64,000 nucleotides of DNA. It comes from Streptomyces sp. PH10-H1. Its GTDB lineage: Bacteria > Actinomycetota > Actinomycetes > Streptomycetales > Streptomycetaceae. The notes below the pieces were generated by a model. It made no database searches. It saw only the letters and a program-made list of their open reading frames with translations, and was not told the origin of the DNA. Position 1 is the stretch's first letter. Every line of letters starts with the position of its first letter. Made by a program: the position numbers and the translations under genes. Location: assembly GCF_030063355.1 (NCBI RefSeq), contig NZ_JASISZ010000003.1, positions 62,001 through 126,000 of the forward strand, given 5' to 3'. Shown piece by piece: positions 33,369 through 44,473 of this stretch.

Positions 33369-33944
33369 TCAGCAGGGCGTCGTCGTGGCGCGCACACCCT
33401 GCTGATGGGGGACGGCTCCGCGGGCGCCGACGCCGAAGGGGTACTCGCGCATCTTGCGCCAGACCCCGTCCCCGCCCTGCTCGTACAGGGCGAAACCGGT
33501 CGCCGTCCAGCTCGCGGTGAAGTCCGCCAGCTCCTCGTATGCCCGGTCCATCGCCTCATCGGCGATGCCGTGCGCGACGGTCACATGCGGGTGGTACGGG
33601 AACTGCAGCTCGCGCACGACCGGTCCTGAGCGCACCTCGCCCTGCAGCTCGGTGCACTCGGGGGTGCCGTCGGCCAGGTGCACATAGACGACCGGGGACA
33701 GCGGACGGAAGGTGTCCGTGCCGTCCAGCCGCATCGCGAAGGGCCGGCCGGCCGCCGCGACCTTCGCGAGGTGGCGGCGCAGCGCCGGCAGGTCACCGGA
33801 GTCGATCTCCGTCGGGGGCAGCAGCGTGACGTGAGTGGGGATGGCGTACGCGGCCGGGTCGCCGAAGCCCGCGCGCCGCTCCTGGAGCAGGCGGCCATAG
33901 GGCTCCGGGACCGCGATCGACACTCCGATCGTGCTGGTCCCCAC
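33369..33944 (-). CDS. 2'-5' RNA ligase/cyclic phosphodiesterase superfamily protein
   Basis: The 191-residue protein has the two HxT motifs of the 2H phosphoesterase fold, PTHVTLLPPTE near residue 37 and HPHVTVAHG near residue 118. These bind 2',3'-cyclic phosphate or 2'-5' linked RNA. The physiological substrate is unknown; thpR-type RNA ligases and ADP-ribose cyclic phosphodiesterases are both possible. The GTG start follows GAGGG. It precedes trpS on the same strand with 163 bases between. Confidence 0.85.
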   Translation of the reverse strand: MGTSTIGVSIAVPEPYGRLLQERRAGFGDPAAYAIPTHVTLLPPTEIDSGDLPALRRHLAKVAAAGRPFAMRLDGTDTFRPLSPVVYVHLADGTPECTELQGEVRSGPVVRELQFPYHPHVTVAHGIADEAMDRAYEELADFTASWTATGFALYEQGGDGVWRKMREYPFGVGARGAVPHQQGVRATTTPC

Positions 33945-34107
33945 TGCGGTTCACCCTCTTCCCCGGATCACGGGCGCCTCATGGGCGCCATTCGGTCTGC
34001 TCTCAGTGTGACGCGTGCGCGGGTCCCGCCGCGAGCGTCGTCGGACACACCCGGACGGGACCTCGGACCCTGGTTCCGCACCTCCTGGACGGCGCTGCGC
34101 CGGTGCG

Positions 34108-35121
34108 TCAGTGCTTCGCGGGCAGGAGGCCCATTCGGTCATACGCGCTGGCCAGCGTCTCCGCCGCCACGACGCGCGCCTTCTCCGCGCCCTTGGCCAG
34201 GACCGCGTCCAACGTCTCCGGGTCACCCAGATATTCCTCCGTGCGCTCCCGGAACGGTGTGACCCACTCCACAAAACGCTCCGCGAGGTCGGTCTTCAGC
34301 GCACCGTAGCCCTTGCCCTCGTACCGCTGCTCCAGTTCCGCGATTCCGGTACCGGTGAGAGTGGAGTAGATGGTGAGCAGATTGCTGATGCCCGGCTTGT
34401 CCTTCTCGTCGAAGCAGATCACGGTGTCCGTGTCCGTGACTGCGCTCCTGATCTTCTTCGCCGAGACCTTCGGCTCGTCGAGGAGGTTGATCAGGCCCTT
34501 CGGGGACGACGCCGACTTGCTCATCTTCGACGTCGGGTCCTGCAGGTCGTAGATCTTCCCGGTCTCCTTGACGATGTACGGCGCCGGGATGGTGAACGTC
34601 TGCCCGTAGCGGGTGTTGAAGCGCTCCGCGAGGTCGCGGGTCAGCTCGATGTGCTGCCGCTGGTCCTCACCGACCGGCACCGCGTTGGCCTGGTACAGCA
34701 GGATGTCCGCGACCTGCAGGATCGGGTAGGTGAACAGCCCGACCGTCGCCCGGTCCGCACCCTGCTTCGCCGACTTGTCCTTGAACTGCGTCATCCGGCC
34801 CGCCTCACCGAAACCGGTCAGGCAGTTCATCACCCAGCCGAGCTGCGCGTGCTCCGGCACATGGCTCTGGATGAACAACGTGCAGCGGTCCGGGTCCAGG
34901 CCCGCCGCGAGCAGCTGCGCCGCCGCGAGCCGGGTGTTGGCCCGCAGCTCCGCCGGCTCCTGCGGAACGGTGATCGCGTGCAGGTCCACGACCATGTAGA
35001 ACGCGTCGTGGCTCTCCTGGAGCGCCACGTACTGGCGGATCGCACCCAGATAGTTCCCCAGGTGGAACGAACCTGCGGTGGGCTGGATACCGGAGAGAGC
35101 GCGCGGTCTGTCAGTGGCCAT
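34108..35121 (-). CDS. trpS: Tryptophan-tRNA ligase
   Basis: The 337-residue class I synthetase charges tRNA-Trp. The HIGH-type motif is [10 protein letters not shown] (residues 18-27) and the KMSKS loop is intact at 199-203 in [32 protein letters not shown] and [19 protein letters not shown] are typical of bacterial TrpRS. The length is normal. Streptomycetes often carry a second, indolmycin-resistant TrpRS; whether this is the standard or the resistant type cannot be decided here. Only a weak GAGAG lies before the ATG. Confidence 0.96.
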   Translation of the reverse strand: MATDRPRALSGIQPTAGSFHLGNYLGAIRQYVALQESHDAFYMVVDLHAITVPQEPAELRANTRLAAAQLLAAGLDPDRCTLFIQSHVPEHAQLGWVMNCLTGFGEAGRMTQFKDKSAKQGADRATVGLFTYPILQVADILLYQANAVPVGEDQRQHIELTRDLAERFNTRYGQTFTIPAPYIVKETGKIYDLQDPTSKMSKSASSPKGLINLLDEPKVSAKKIRSAVTDTDTVICFDEKDKPGISNLLTIYSTLTGTGIAELEQRYEGKGYGALKTDLAERFVEWVTPFRERTEEYLGDPETLDAVLAKGAEKARVVAAETLASAYDRMGLLPAKH

Positions 35122-35299
35122 GCCGCTATTCTCTCAGGTCCCCCACCCGCGATCGCCCCCTTCCCGGCACTGCTCCGGCACCGCGCCCCGAACCCCGAGT
35201 GCCGCAGGTTTCATCGCATCGCGCCCGACCGACGATAGAAAGGGGCACCACCCCGCCCCGAGGCAACAACTCCTGACGCACCACGAACGGAGCACGTAC

Positions 35300-36505
<1,206 letters not shown>

Positions 36506-36769
36506 TCTTCTGCCCTCGGACGCCGAGCGGGCTGGGTGCTTGCCCGGCGCCGGCGGGCCTGAATTTCAGCCCCGCCGGCGTTTGAGGCGATCCTTGAGCC
36601 CGGCCGGCGTTTGAGGCGATCCTTGAGCCCGGCCGGCGCTTGAGGCGACCCTTGAGCCCGGCCGGCGCTTGAGGCGATCTTTCAGCCTTGAGGCGATCTT
36701 TCAGCCCGGCCGGCGATTGAGGCCGCGTTCAGCCCGGCCGCCGTTTGAGGCCAAGGCTAGGGTCGGCGC
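36506..36769. other. Intergenic region filled with a tandem repeat
   Basis: The 264 bases between rocD and the EamA-like gene hold no gene. The first 60 contain two loose copies of the GCCG-GCGGGCTGG intergenic element, and 36570-36750 is the 29-base array described separately. A TAGGGT box at 36758 belongs to the next gene. Confidence 0.8.
36570..36750. repeat. 29-base tandem repeat array
   Basis: Units of 29 bases start at 36570, 36599, 36628 and 36657 and are followed by two or three shorter, more diverged copies. The unit has CCCGGCCGGCG, then (T/C/A)TTGAGG and CGATCCTTGAG. The first three copies differ at only a few positions. The same GCCGGCG-TTGAGG core occurs singly in other gaps of the window (18781, 24061, 62362), so this is a local amplification of a dispersed streptomycete intergenic element. 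Confidence 0.85.
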
Positions 36770-37612
36770 ATGGTGGTGGGAATGATTTGTGCGCTCGGCG
36801 CAGCCGTGTGTTTCGGGGTCGCGTCGGTGCTACAGGCCGCGGCGACCCGGGCCGCCGAGCCCGGAACCGGTTCCGGGGTCGACACCCGGCTACTGATGCG
36901 CGCCCTGCGCCAATGGCGCTACGTGGCGGGGCTCGGGCTCGACACCGCCGGCTTCGGGCTCGAACTCGTCGCACTGCGGGCGCTGCCGATCTACGCGGTC
37001 GGCGCCGCGCTCGCGGCGAGCCTCGCCGTCACCGCGGTCGCCGCCGCGCGGATCCTGCGCGTGCGGCTGTCGGGCGCCGAATGGGGCGCGGTGGCCGCCG
37101 TCTGCGGCGGGCTGGCGATGCTCGGGCTCTCCTCCGGCCGGGAGGGCGACGGCGTAGGCGGCACGGCGCTGCGCTGGAGCGTGTTGGCCACCGCGTTCGC
37201 CGTGCTGGGCATGGGCGTGGTGGCCGGGCGGCTGCCGGACCGGGCGCGAGCCTCCGCGCTGGGGTTCGGCGCGGGGATCGGCTTCGGGGTCGTCGAAGTC
37301 GCCGTCCGGCTGGTCAACGACCTGTCACCGCGCGCCGTGGTCGCCAATCCGGCGGCCTACGCGCTGCTCATCGGCGGCGGCGCGGCGTTCCTGCTGCTCA
37401 CCTCGGCGCTGCAGCGCGGCTCGGTGACCGCCGCCACCGCCGGGATGGTGATCGGCGAGACGGTCGGCCCGGCCCTGGTCGGGGTCGTCGCGCTCGGCGA
37501 CCGCACCCGGCCGGGGCTTGCTCCGCTGGCGATCGCGGGCTTCGCGCTAGCCGTGGTGGGCGCGCTGGCGCTGGCCCGCTTCGGGGAGGGCGCGCCCTCG
37601 GAGCCGGCCTGA
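36770..37612 (+). CDS. EamA/DMT-like integral membrane protein
   Basis: The 280-residue protein has nine or ten predicted helices in the arrangement of drug/metabolite-type carriers. It starts with MICALGAAVCFGVASVLQAA, and inner halves repeat the pattern AYALLIGGGAAFLLLTSALQ and GMVIGETVGPALVGVVALGD, close to the EamA end motif. The transported compound is unknown. The ATG at 36770 has no ribosome site and is six bases after TAGGGT, so the transcript is probably leaderless. Confidence 0.82.
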   Translation: MVVGMICALGAAVCFGVASVLQAAATRAAEPGTGSGVDTRLLMRALRQWRYVAGLGLDTAGFGLELVALRALPIYAVGAALAASLAVTAVAAARILRVRLSGAEWGAVAAVCGGLAMLGLSSGREGDGVGGTALRWSVLATAFAVLGMGVVAGRLPDRARASALGFGAGIGFGVVEVAVRLVNDLSPRAVVANPAAYALLIGGGAAFLLLTSALQRGSVTAATAGMVIGETVGPALVGVVALGDRTRPGLAPLAIAGFALAVVGALALARFGEGAPSEPA

Positions 37613-37848
37613 GCCCGGTGCGGCGCCCCGGTGCGGCGGCCCGGTGCCGGGGGTCGGAGCGGGGGGTCGGAGCGGGGGGTCGGTGCCGCGCCGGGGCACC
37701 TCCTCGGCGCTCGCACCTACCGTCTTTCCAAGGGTGACCGCACTCCAGTGCTCGTCGCCTGCGGGGGCACCCCGCCAAGTCCCCTCCGGCCGTTCGAACA
37801 CCTGACGACCCCTTGCTTCGTCTGCACACGGACGAACTGAGCCGCCGC
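37613..37848. other. Intergenic region with short GC-rich repeats
   Basis: The stretch 37620-37690 has two short tandem runs, CCCGGTGCGGCG-like units and three GGGGGGTCGGAGC-like units. The rest (37690-37848) holds no gene I can support; an open frame on each strand looks non-coding by its Arg/Pro-rich composition. Confidence 0.5.
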
Positions 37849-38337
37849 TCAGGCGTGGCTTGCCGCGGGCGACATCCGGGTGGTGACGCCGATCCGGTTC
37901 CAGGCGTTGATGGTGACGCACATGGCGATCAGACGCGGCAGTTCGTCCTCGTCGAAGAGCCGGGCGGCCTCGTCGAAGACCGCGTCCGGGACACCGTGGT
38001 CGCCGAGCAGGGTGACGGCCTCGGACAGGGCGAGGGCGGCGCGCTCGCGGGCGGTGAAGAAGGGCGTCTCGCGCCAGACCCCGACGCCGTAGAGCTTCTG
38101 CTCGGAGAGTCCGAGACCGCGGGCGTCGCGCGCGTGCATGTCCAGGCAGTAGGCGCAGTTGTTGAGCTGGGATGCGCGGATCTTGACCAGTTCGCCGATC
38201 ACCGGGTCGAGGCCGTGGGCGGCGGCCTTGTTGAGGGCCCGCATCGCCTCGTAGACGTCGGTGGCGGCCGTCATCAGGTTGATGCGCTGTGCGGGTGCGG
38301 GAACGGTGGGCGTGTCGGTCGAAGTCGTCGAGGTCAT
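37849..38337 (-). CDS. AhpD-like carboxymuconolactone decarboxylase family protein
   Basis: The 162-residue protein is an AhpD-type alkylhydroperoxidase-like enzyme. The redox pair is in NNCAYCLDMHARDARGLGLS (CxxC followed by H), with the preceding ELVKIRASQLNN and the later ERAALALSEAVTLL and CVTINAWNRIGV typical of the family. The ATG at 38337 was preferred over 38373, which lies in the putative operator. It is divergent from a MocR-type regulator gene; this pairing is common in streptomycetes, and the regulator probably controls it. Confidence 0.88.
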   Translation of the reverse strand: MTSTTSTDTPTVPAPAQRINLMTAATDVYEAMRALNKAAAHGLDPVIGELVKIRASQLNNCAYCLDMHARDARGLGLSEQKLYGVGVWRETPFFTARERAALALSEAVTLLGDHGVPDAVFDEAARLFDEDELPRLIAMCVTINAWNRIGVTTRMSPAASHA

Positions 38338-38353
38338 GTGATCCACGGTATCG

Positions 38354-38384
38354 ATCCAGTGGCCCTGCTCCATGGTCCACTTGG
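38354..38384. promoter_or_regulatory. Candidate MocR operator in the divergent region
   Basis: CCAGTGGCC (38356-38364) and, on the other strand, CCAAGTGGACC (38374-38384) are similar and face each other. The core AGTGG/CCACT resembles known MocR/PdxR sites (AAAGTGG-type). The site lies between the two divergent start codons (38337 and 38388). Confidence 0.5.
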
Positions 38385-38387
38385 GAC

Positions 38388-39824
38388 ATGAATGACTGGG
38401 CCATTTCAGGAGTGGACCTCCATCTCGACCTGACCGCCGGCACCGGCGCGCGGGCCGGTCTCGAGCGGGCGTTGCGCGAGGCGGTGCGTGACGGCCGGCT
38501 CGTCGCCGGCACCCGTCTGCCGTCGTCGCGGGCGCTGGCCAAGGACCTCGGCCTGGCCCGCAACACGGTCGCCGACGGGTACGGCCAGCTGGTCGCCGAG
38601 GGCTGGCTCACCGCCCGCCAGGGCTCCGGCACCCGGGTCGCGGGCAGCGCGCCGCCACCCCGCCGTGCCCGCTGCCGGGCGGCCCCCGAGCAGGCGGGGC
38701 CGTTGGGCGGCCCGGCGGCCGTCGGCGACCACGCCTACGATCTGCGGCCCGGCACCCCCGACCTGTCCGCGTTCCCGCGCACCGCCTGGCTCACGGCGGC
38801 CCGCAGGGCGCTGGCGACCGCGCCCAACGAAGCCTTCGGCTACGCCGATCCGCGTGGCCGGCCCGAGCTGCGGCAGGCGCTCGCGGAGTATCTGGCGCGG
38901 GTGCGCGGAGTGCGGACCGATCCCGAACTGATCCTGGTCTGCTCGGGGTTCGTGCAGGGGACCGGGCTGCTGGCCCGCGCGCTGCGCGCCCGGGGCGCGC
39001 GCCGGATCGGGGTCGAGGCGCTCGGCTTCCCCGACACCCGGCGCATCCTGCGCACGGCGGGTCTCACCACTGTCCCGCTACCCGTCGACGAGGGCGGCGC
39101 CCGGCTCGACGGGCTCGGCCCGCACCCCCGCCCCGCGGCGGAGGCGGTGCTGCTGACACCCGCGCACCAGTTCCCGACCGGTGCGCCGCTATCGCCCGAG
39201 CGGCGCACCGCGGTGGTGGAGTGGGCGCGCGCCACCGGTGGGATCGTCATCGAGGACGACTACGACGGCGAGTTCCGGTACGACCGCCAGCCGGTCGGCG
39301 CGCTCCAGGGGCTGGCCCCCGGTCAGGTCGTCTACGCCGGAACCGCCAGCAAGAGCCTGGCGCCCGGCGTACGGCTGGCCTGGCTCGTACTGCCGCCGCA
39401 GCTCCTCGACGGGGTCATGAGCGAGAAGCGGACCGCCGACCGCCACTCCCCCGTCATGGACCAGCTGACGCTCGCCGAACTGATCCGCTCGGGCGCCTAC
39501 GACCGGCATGTGCGGCGGATGCGGCTGCACTACCGCAGGCGCCGCGACCGGCTGGTCGCGGCGCTGGCCGTACACGCGCCCCAGGTGCGGGTCTCCGGCA
39601 TCGCGGCCGGGCTGCACGCCGTACTCGAACTGCCCCCGGGCTCGCCCCCTACGGGCGAGCTGGTCGCCCGTGCGAGCCGCGCGGGCCTCGCCCTCGCGGG
39701 CCTGGACGCCTACGACGGCGCGGCCGACGGACCCGGCGCCCTCGTCGTCGGCTACGGCACCCCGCCCGAGCACGCCTTCACCGGAGCACTCGACGCCCTC
39801 TGCGCACTTCTTGACGGTGGCTAG
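38388..39824 (+). CDS. MocR-family regulator (GntR helix-turn-helix fused to aminotransferase-like domain)
   Basis: The 478-residue protein has a GntR winged helix at about 15-80 (LERALREAVRDGRLVAGTRL, SRALAKDLGLARNTVADGYG). An Ala/Pro-rich linker leads to a class I aminotransferase fold that binds PLP as effector. The domain includes DDYDGEFRYDRQPVGALQG and the PLP lysine in GTASKSLAPGVRLAWLVLP. The ATG at 38388 is the only sensible start before the HTH. It is divergent from the AhpD-like gene, which is its likely target. PLP or amine-dependent control is inferred from the family. Confidence 0.9.
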   Translation: MNDWAISGVDLHLDLTAGTGARAGLERALREAVRDGRLVAGTRLPSSRALAKDLGLARNTVADGYGQLVAEGWLTARQGSGTRVAGSAPPPRRARCRAAPEQAGPLGGPAAVGDHAYDLRPGTPDLSAFPRTAWLTAARRALATAPNEAFGYADPRGRPELRQALAEYLARVRGVRTDPELILVCSGFVQGTGLLARALRARGARRIGVEALGFPDTRRILRTAGLTTVPLPVDEGGARLDGLGPHPRPAAEAVLLTPAHQFPTGAPLSPERRTAVVEWARATGGIVIEDDYDGEFRYDRQPVGALQGLAPGQVVYAGTASKSLAPGVRLAWLVLPPQLLDGVMSEKRTADRHSPVMDQLTLAELIRSGAYDRHVRRMRLHYRRRRDRLVAALAVHAPQVRVSGIAAGLHAVLELPPGSPPTGELVARASRAGLALAGLDAYDGAADGPGALVVGYGTPPEHAFTGALDALCALLDGG

Positions 39825-39831
39825 AACCCCG

Positions 39832-40743
39832 TCAGCCGTTGCCTGAGGGGCAGTGACCTGTCGTGCAGAACGACGACAGGAGCGTCCGGAAGATCTCCAG
39901 GTGGGCGGACCAGGCGCTGTCCGGACCCGCCACCAGCAGCGCGTACTGCGTGGTGTCGGGGTCGGTGTACGCCTGGACGAAGACATGCCGGACGGTGTCG
40001 TCGGTGCGGACGTAGGTGTATTCGAGTCCGGCCGCGTCGCTCCCGCCCGAGGTGAGTTGCTCCAACCGGATCTTCCGGTAGCCGCGATTCTGCGACACCG
40101 TCTTCTCCGTCGCCACCAGGGATTCGTACGGCGTCGTCTCGGGGCCCTTCAGCGCGAACACCTGGATCAGGCTGATTCCGTCCGGCGTCTTGTAGAAGAC
40201 GCTGGGGCCCTCCGTGCTGCGCTGCCAGCCCTGCGGCACATCGAGGGTGTAGCCGGCCGGGTCCTGCGTCCTGACGAATCCGGGCGGCGCGGTGTTCTGC
40301 CCGCTCGCGCCGGTGGTGTCCGAGGCCGTCACGCTCGGGGTGTCCGTGGGTGTGGCGGTGTCCGTGGGCGTGGCGGTCGGGTCGTCCGTCGGCTGCCTGA
40401 AGGGCGTGGAACTCGTTCCGGGCTGGGCGCCGTCGTGGCCGCCCTTGCCGCCGTGGTCGCGCAGCAGCGCCCAGCCGCCGAATCCGAGCCCGCCCGCGAG
40501 CACCACGGACACGACGACGGCCGTCAGCACGACCGCGTGCGACCAGCGCCGAGGCGGCTCCGGCGGCGGCCCGAACGACGGCCCGTGGAACGGCTCGTAC
40601 CGCGTCGGATCGTGCACCGGCGGCTGGGGCGGCCAGGGCGGCGGCTCCGACCGGTCCGGCGTGGGGGACGGGTGCGGTTCCGGCGGCTGCCCGGCCTGCG
40701 GACCCCGCACCCACTGCTGCCGGTCCGCGTCCCAGTAGCTCAT
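39832..40743 (-). CDS. Single-pass membrane protein with proline-rich N-terminus (third gene of unknown operon)
   Basis: The 303-residue protein has a Pro-rich cytoplasmic part (residues 1-65, starting MSYWDADRQQWVRG), one helix at about 69-92 (VVLTAVVVSVVLAGGLGFGG), a Thr/Pro/Asp-rich stalk with repeated TPTDT units, and an outer domain of about 140 residues (GYTLDVPQGWQRSTEGPSVF, GLEYTYVRTDDTVRHVFVQAY). The outer domain resembles the secreted domains found in serine/threonine-kinase-like actinobacterial proteins; no enzyme motif is seen. GGAGG precedes the ATG, 13 bases after the preceding gene stops. Confidence 0.75.
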   Translation of the reverse strand: MSYWDADRQQWVRGPQAGQPPEPHPSPTPDRSEPPPWPPQPPVHDPTRYEPFHGPSFGPPPEPPRRWSHAVVLTAVVVSVVLAGGLGFGGWALLRDHGGKGGHDGAQPGTSSTPFRQPTDDPTATPTDTATPTDTPSVTASDTTGASGQNTAPPGFVRTQDPAGYTLDVPQGWQRSTEGPSVFYKTPDGISLIQVFALKGPETTPYESLVATEKTVSQNRGYRKIRLEQLTSGGSDAAGLEYTYVRTDDTVRHVFVQAYTDPDTTQYALLVAGPDSAWSAHLEIFRTLLSSFCTTGHCPSGNG

Positions 40744-40756
40744 CGCGGCCGCCTCC

Positions 40757-41323
40757 TCATCCCAGCAGCTGGACGATCGCCTGGACGACGGCGAACGCCG
40801 ACGCCAGTCCGCCGACCGCGGCGCTGCCGCCGGTCAGCAGCGCCCGCAGCCGTTCCAGCCGGCCGCGCTCGGCCTGCCCGGTCCTGTCGATCTCTCCCGC
40901 GACGTCGGCGAGTTCCCCGTCGAGCTCGTCGATTCCGTCGTCCTCAGACCGGGTCAGCAGCGGCAGTTGTGCGCGCAGCAGCCTGACGGCCGTCGCCAGT
41001 TCGGGGGACGCGGAGATCAACTGCCGTGACGCGTCGACGGCCCGGGACTCCCGCCCGGCCGCGACCGCGCCGCCCGTCATCGACCCGACGCTGATCCCGC
41101 CCGCGCCGGGCGGCGGCACCGCCGGCGCGCCCGCCGGCCCGTCGTCCGCCGGGGGTGATCCGATCCGTTCGGACCGGTCCTCGGCCGAGGACCCGTGGCC
41201 GCTGGCGACAGCCCCGCCCGTCAGCCGGCCGATGGAGACACCGCCTCCGGCGTCCCGCGCGGCGGCCTCCCCGGCCCCGTCCCTCTGCTCGTCGGTCTCG
41301 CGCCCGCTACGGTCGGTCGTCAT
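40757..41323 (-). CDS. Protein with two GG-IG-GGAVA repeats (second gene of unknown operon)
   Basis: The 188-residue protein has two copies of a short motif, GGVSIGRLTGGAVASG near residue 27 and GGISVGSMTGGAVAAG near residue 74, in a flexible N-terminal half. A helical, charged segment (about 100-165: LLRAQLPLLTRSEDDGIDEL, RGRLERLRALLTGG) and a hydrophobic C-terminus (AVGGLASAFAVVQAIVQLLG) follow. A third copy of the motif ends the preceding protein. I recognise no family. The start overlaps the stop of the upstream gene (ATGA). Confidence 0.75.
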   Translation of the reverse strand: MTTDRSGRETDEQRDGAGEAAARDAGGGVSIGRLTGGAVASGHGSSAEDRSERIGSPPADDGPAGAPAVPPPGAGGISVGSMTGGAVAAGRESRAVDASRQLISASPELATAVRLLRAQLPLLTRSEDDGIDELDGELADVAGEIDRTGQAERGRLERLRALLTGGSAAVGGLASAFAVVQAIVQLLG

Positions 41324-42918
41324 TTTCCGGTTCCCCCTGCCGTGTGTCGTGCCTGTGACCCGCTGCCGACGGCCACCGCTCCGCCGCTCATCGACCCGAT
41401 GAAGACGCCGCCCTCGCTCACCTGCACGATCTGCTGTTCGAAGGTGTCCGTCTCGTAGCCCTGGCTGCTCAGCGCCTCCCGCACCCCGCTGGCGATCCGA
41501 TCCTGGATCGTCTTCACGTACCGGCTGATGTCCATTTCCTGGAAGAGCGAGACGTCCGGTGAGCTGCCCAGTTCCCGCACCGAGGTCACGGGCCCGTCCG
41601 GCAGCGCATGCTGCGCGTCGGCCAGCCAGGTCCTGAACGTGATCCCGATCGTGCGGACGGTGGAGACCGCGGCGGCGAAGCTGGCGGTGGGGCCGGTCAG
41701 CAGGGCGCGTACGCCGTCGCGGAGCACGTCCTCACCACCGCGCCCGGCGATCACGTCGACCGCCCGGTACGCCGGCCGGACCGGGGTCAGGATGTGCGGC
41801 ACGACCTCCAGGACGAGCATCCCGCCCTGGGTGTGCACCCGGACGAGTACCGACACCACGACCTGCTCGTCCCACGCGCCCACCCTGATCCGCAGGAAGT
41901 GCCGGCGCGCCTCGCCGCCCTCGTCGACCGCGTCGAGCAGGTGCTGACGGACGGTCTGACCCTCGTAGGAGACCTCGCCGCGCCCCACCCCGACCGGCAG
42001 ATACACGAACTCCTCGATCTCCAGGTCCTTGAGCCGGTCCCGGCTGGTCGCGGCCGCCGACTGGCGCAGCGCCTCGAGCCGGGGCCGGATCAGTTCGATG
42101 ACCATGCGGCTGGTCAGCGGGGCCCGGCCGGGCTCCGCCGAGGCGCGGCGTTTCAGCTCCAGCGCGAACGACCAGGGTTCGTACGGGATTCCCGCGCCGA
42201 TGAAGGGCCGGAACGGGTCGTAGATGGTGAGCTCGGCGTGCTGCTCGCGCGCTATGGCCGCCCCGATGCGCCGGTAGCGCTCGCCGGCGGGCAGTCGGGC
42301 ACGGGGCAGGCCGGCGAACGGCGCGCGGGTGAGTTCATGGCGCATCACGCCCGAGACATGGGCGCGGTGCATCCAGATGGGCACCACGAGCAGCAGCGGG
42401 AAGAACACCGCCGGCCAGTTGCCCCCGCCGCTGGTGAAGAAGACCACCAGGGCGCCGAGCCAGTACCCCGCCAGCAGCAGCCGGGGACCCAGCGGCACCA
42501 GTACCCTGAGCCGCTTGCGGCGTCCCATCAGGGCTTTGCGCAGGGTGGCCCGGTCGAGGGTGTAGACGGCGGTGCCGAGCCCGGTGGCGGCCCGCGCGGA
42601 CCACAGCACCATGCACAGCACGGCGTAGATCAGGGACCACATGACGGGCACTGAACCGCCGTCACCGAAGTCGACGGCGACGAACACCGCCCAGACGAGG
42701 AGCAACAGCAGCGCGGTCTGCACCTCCTGGCTGCGCGCGCGCAGCGCGTACGCCAGGACCGGAACGGCATCGACGCCCAGGGACGGCGCGACGGGGCGCT
42801 CCTCGTGCTGGACCAGCTGTTCGATGACCTGGCTGCGGAAGTCGATATCGAGATAGACGCCCGCGCACAGCAGCCGGGTGGCCTCCGTGCGGGAGTAACG
42901 CTGCACGGGAACGGACAT
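41320..42918 (-). CDS. Large membrane protein ending in a GG-IG-GGAVA motif (first gene of unknown operon)
   Basis: The 532-residue protein starts with a cytoplasmic segment (MSVPVQRYSRTEATRLLCAG ... APSLGVDAVPVLAYALRARS), then four hydrophobic helices in two pairs between about residues 65 and 190. A long soluble part follows with YDPFRPFIGAGIPYEPWSFA, EEFVYLPVGV and RHFLRIRVGAWDEQVVVSVL. The C-terminus carries GGVFIGSMSGGAVAVG, the same motif that occurs twice in the next protein. No family is recognised. GGGGGG lies just before the ATG; an ATG at 42942 is a less likely start. The next gene overlaps its stop by four bases. Confidence 0.78.
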   Translation of the reverse strand: MSVPVQRYSRTEATRLLCAGVYLDIDFRSQVIEQLVQHEERPVAPSLGVDAVPVLAYALRARSQEVQTALLLLLVWAVFVAVDFGDGGSVPVMWSLIYAVLCMVLWSARAATGLGTAVYTLDRATLRKALMGRRKRLRVLVPLGPRLLLAGYWLGALVVFFTSGGGNWPAVFFPLLLVVPIWMHRAHVSGVMRHELTRAPFAGLPRARLPAGERYRRIGAAIAREQHAELTIYDPFRPFIGAGIPYEPWSFALELKRRASAEPGRAPLTSRMVIELIRPRLEALRQSAAATSRDRLKDLEIEEFVYLPVGVGRGEVSYEGQTVRQHLLDAVDEGGEARRHFLRIRVGAWDEQVVVSVLVRVHTQGGMLVLEVVPHILTPVRPAYRAVDVIAGRGGEDVLRDGVRALLTGPTASFAAAVSTVRTIGITFRTWLADAQHALPDGPVTSVRELGSSPDVSLFQEMDISRYVKTIQDRIASGVREALSSQGYETDTFEQQIVQVSEGGVFIGSMSGGAVAVGSGSQARHTAGGTGK

Positions 42919-43050
42919 TCGCCCCCCGATCGTCGAACTCATGCCCGAACAGGGCGAGTTGACTGAATTCGGAGATCTCATGATAAGGGAAGGGGGCGAC
43001 GGCTGGACCGTTCCGGGGTCATATTCCTTTACCCGCCGCCCGGGCGGCAA

Positions 43051-43103
43051 CGCGACGGCCCGCCGCCGCTCCCCTGTCGGGGAGCCGGCGACGGGCCGTC
43101 GCG
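43051..43103. terminator. Terminator after mdh
   Basis: CGCGACGGCCCG (43051-43062) and CGGGCCGTCGCG (43092-43103) form a perfect 12-base stem; the inside can extend it with CTCCCC/GGGGAG. It lies between the stop of mdh and the unknown operon's start. Confidence 0.8.
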
Positions 43104-43128
43104 TACCGCGGAAGCGAAGGGCCGGGTC

Positions 43129-44313
<1,185 letters not shown>

Positions 44314-44421
44314 TCAGGCGCTGAGCTTCTTCCGAAGGTTCGTGTCGATCGCCGCGAGGAACTCCTCCGTGGTCAGCCACGGGCTGTCCGCGGAGATGAG
44401 GAGCGCGAGGTCCTTCGTCAT
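44314..44421 (-). CDS. Possible 35-residue small protein or gene remnant
   Basis: The frame on the minus strand reads MTKDLALLISADSPWLTTEE then FLAAIDTNLRKKLSA and stop. Of 35 codons, all but one third position are G or C, and the composition looks like a real helical protein rather than the Arg/Pro-rich shadows around it. No ribosome site is found close to the ATG (GGAGG is 20 bases away). It may be a small protein or the end of a lost gene. Confidence 0.45.
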   Translation of the reverse strand: MTKDLALLISADSPWLTTEEFLAAIDTNLRKKLSA

Positions 44422-44473
44422 CCGGCCGCAACGGGGAGCAACCTCCGGATCAGCGGGCCGGATCAGGGCTGGA

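Noticed and set aside
36570-36750. CRISPR array
   Set aside because: The 29-base units follow one another without unique spacers and no cas gene is nearby; this is a tandem repeat.
37631-37840. Open frames in the gap after the EamA-like gene
   Set aside because: The reading frames on both strands are Arg/Pro/Gly-rich, overlap GC-rich short repeats, and show no ribosome site.
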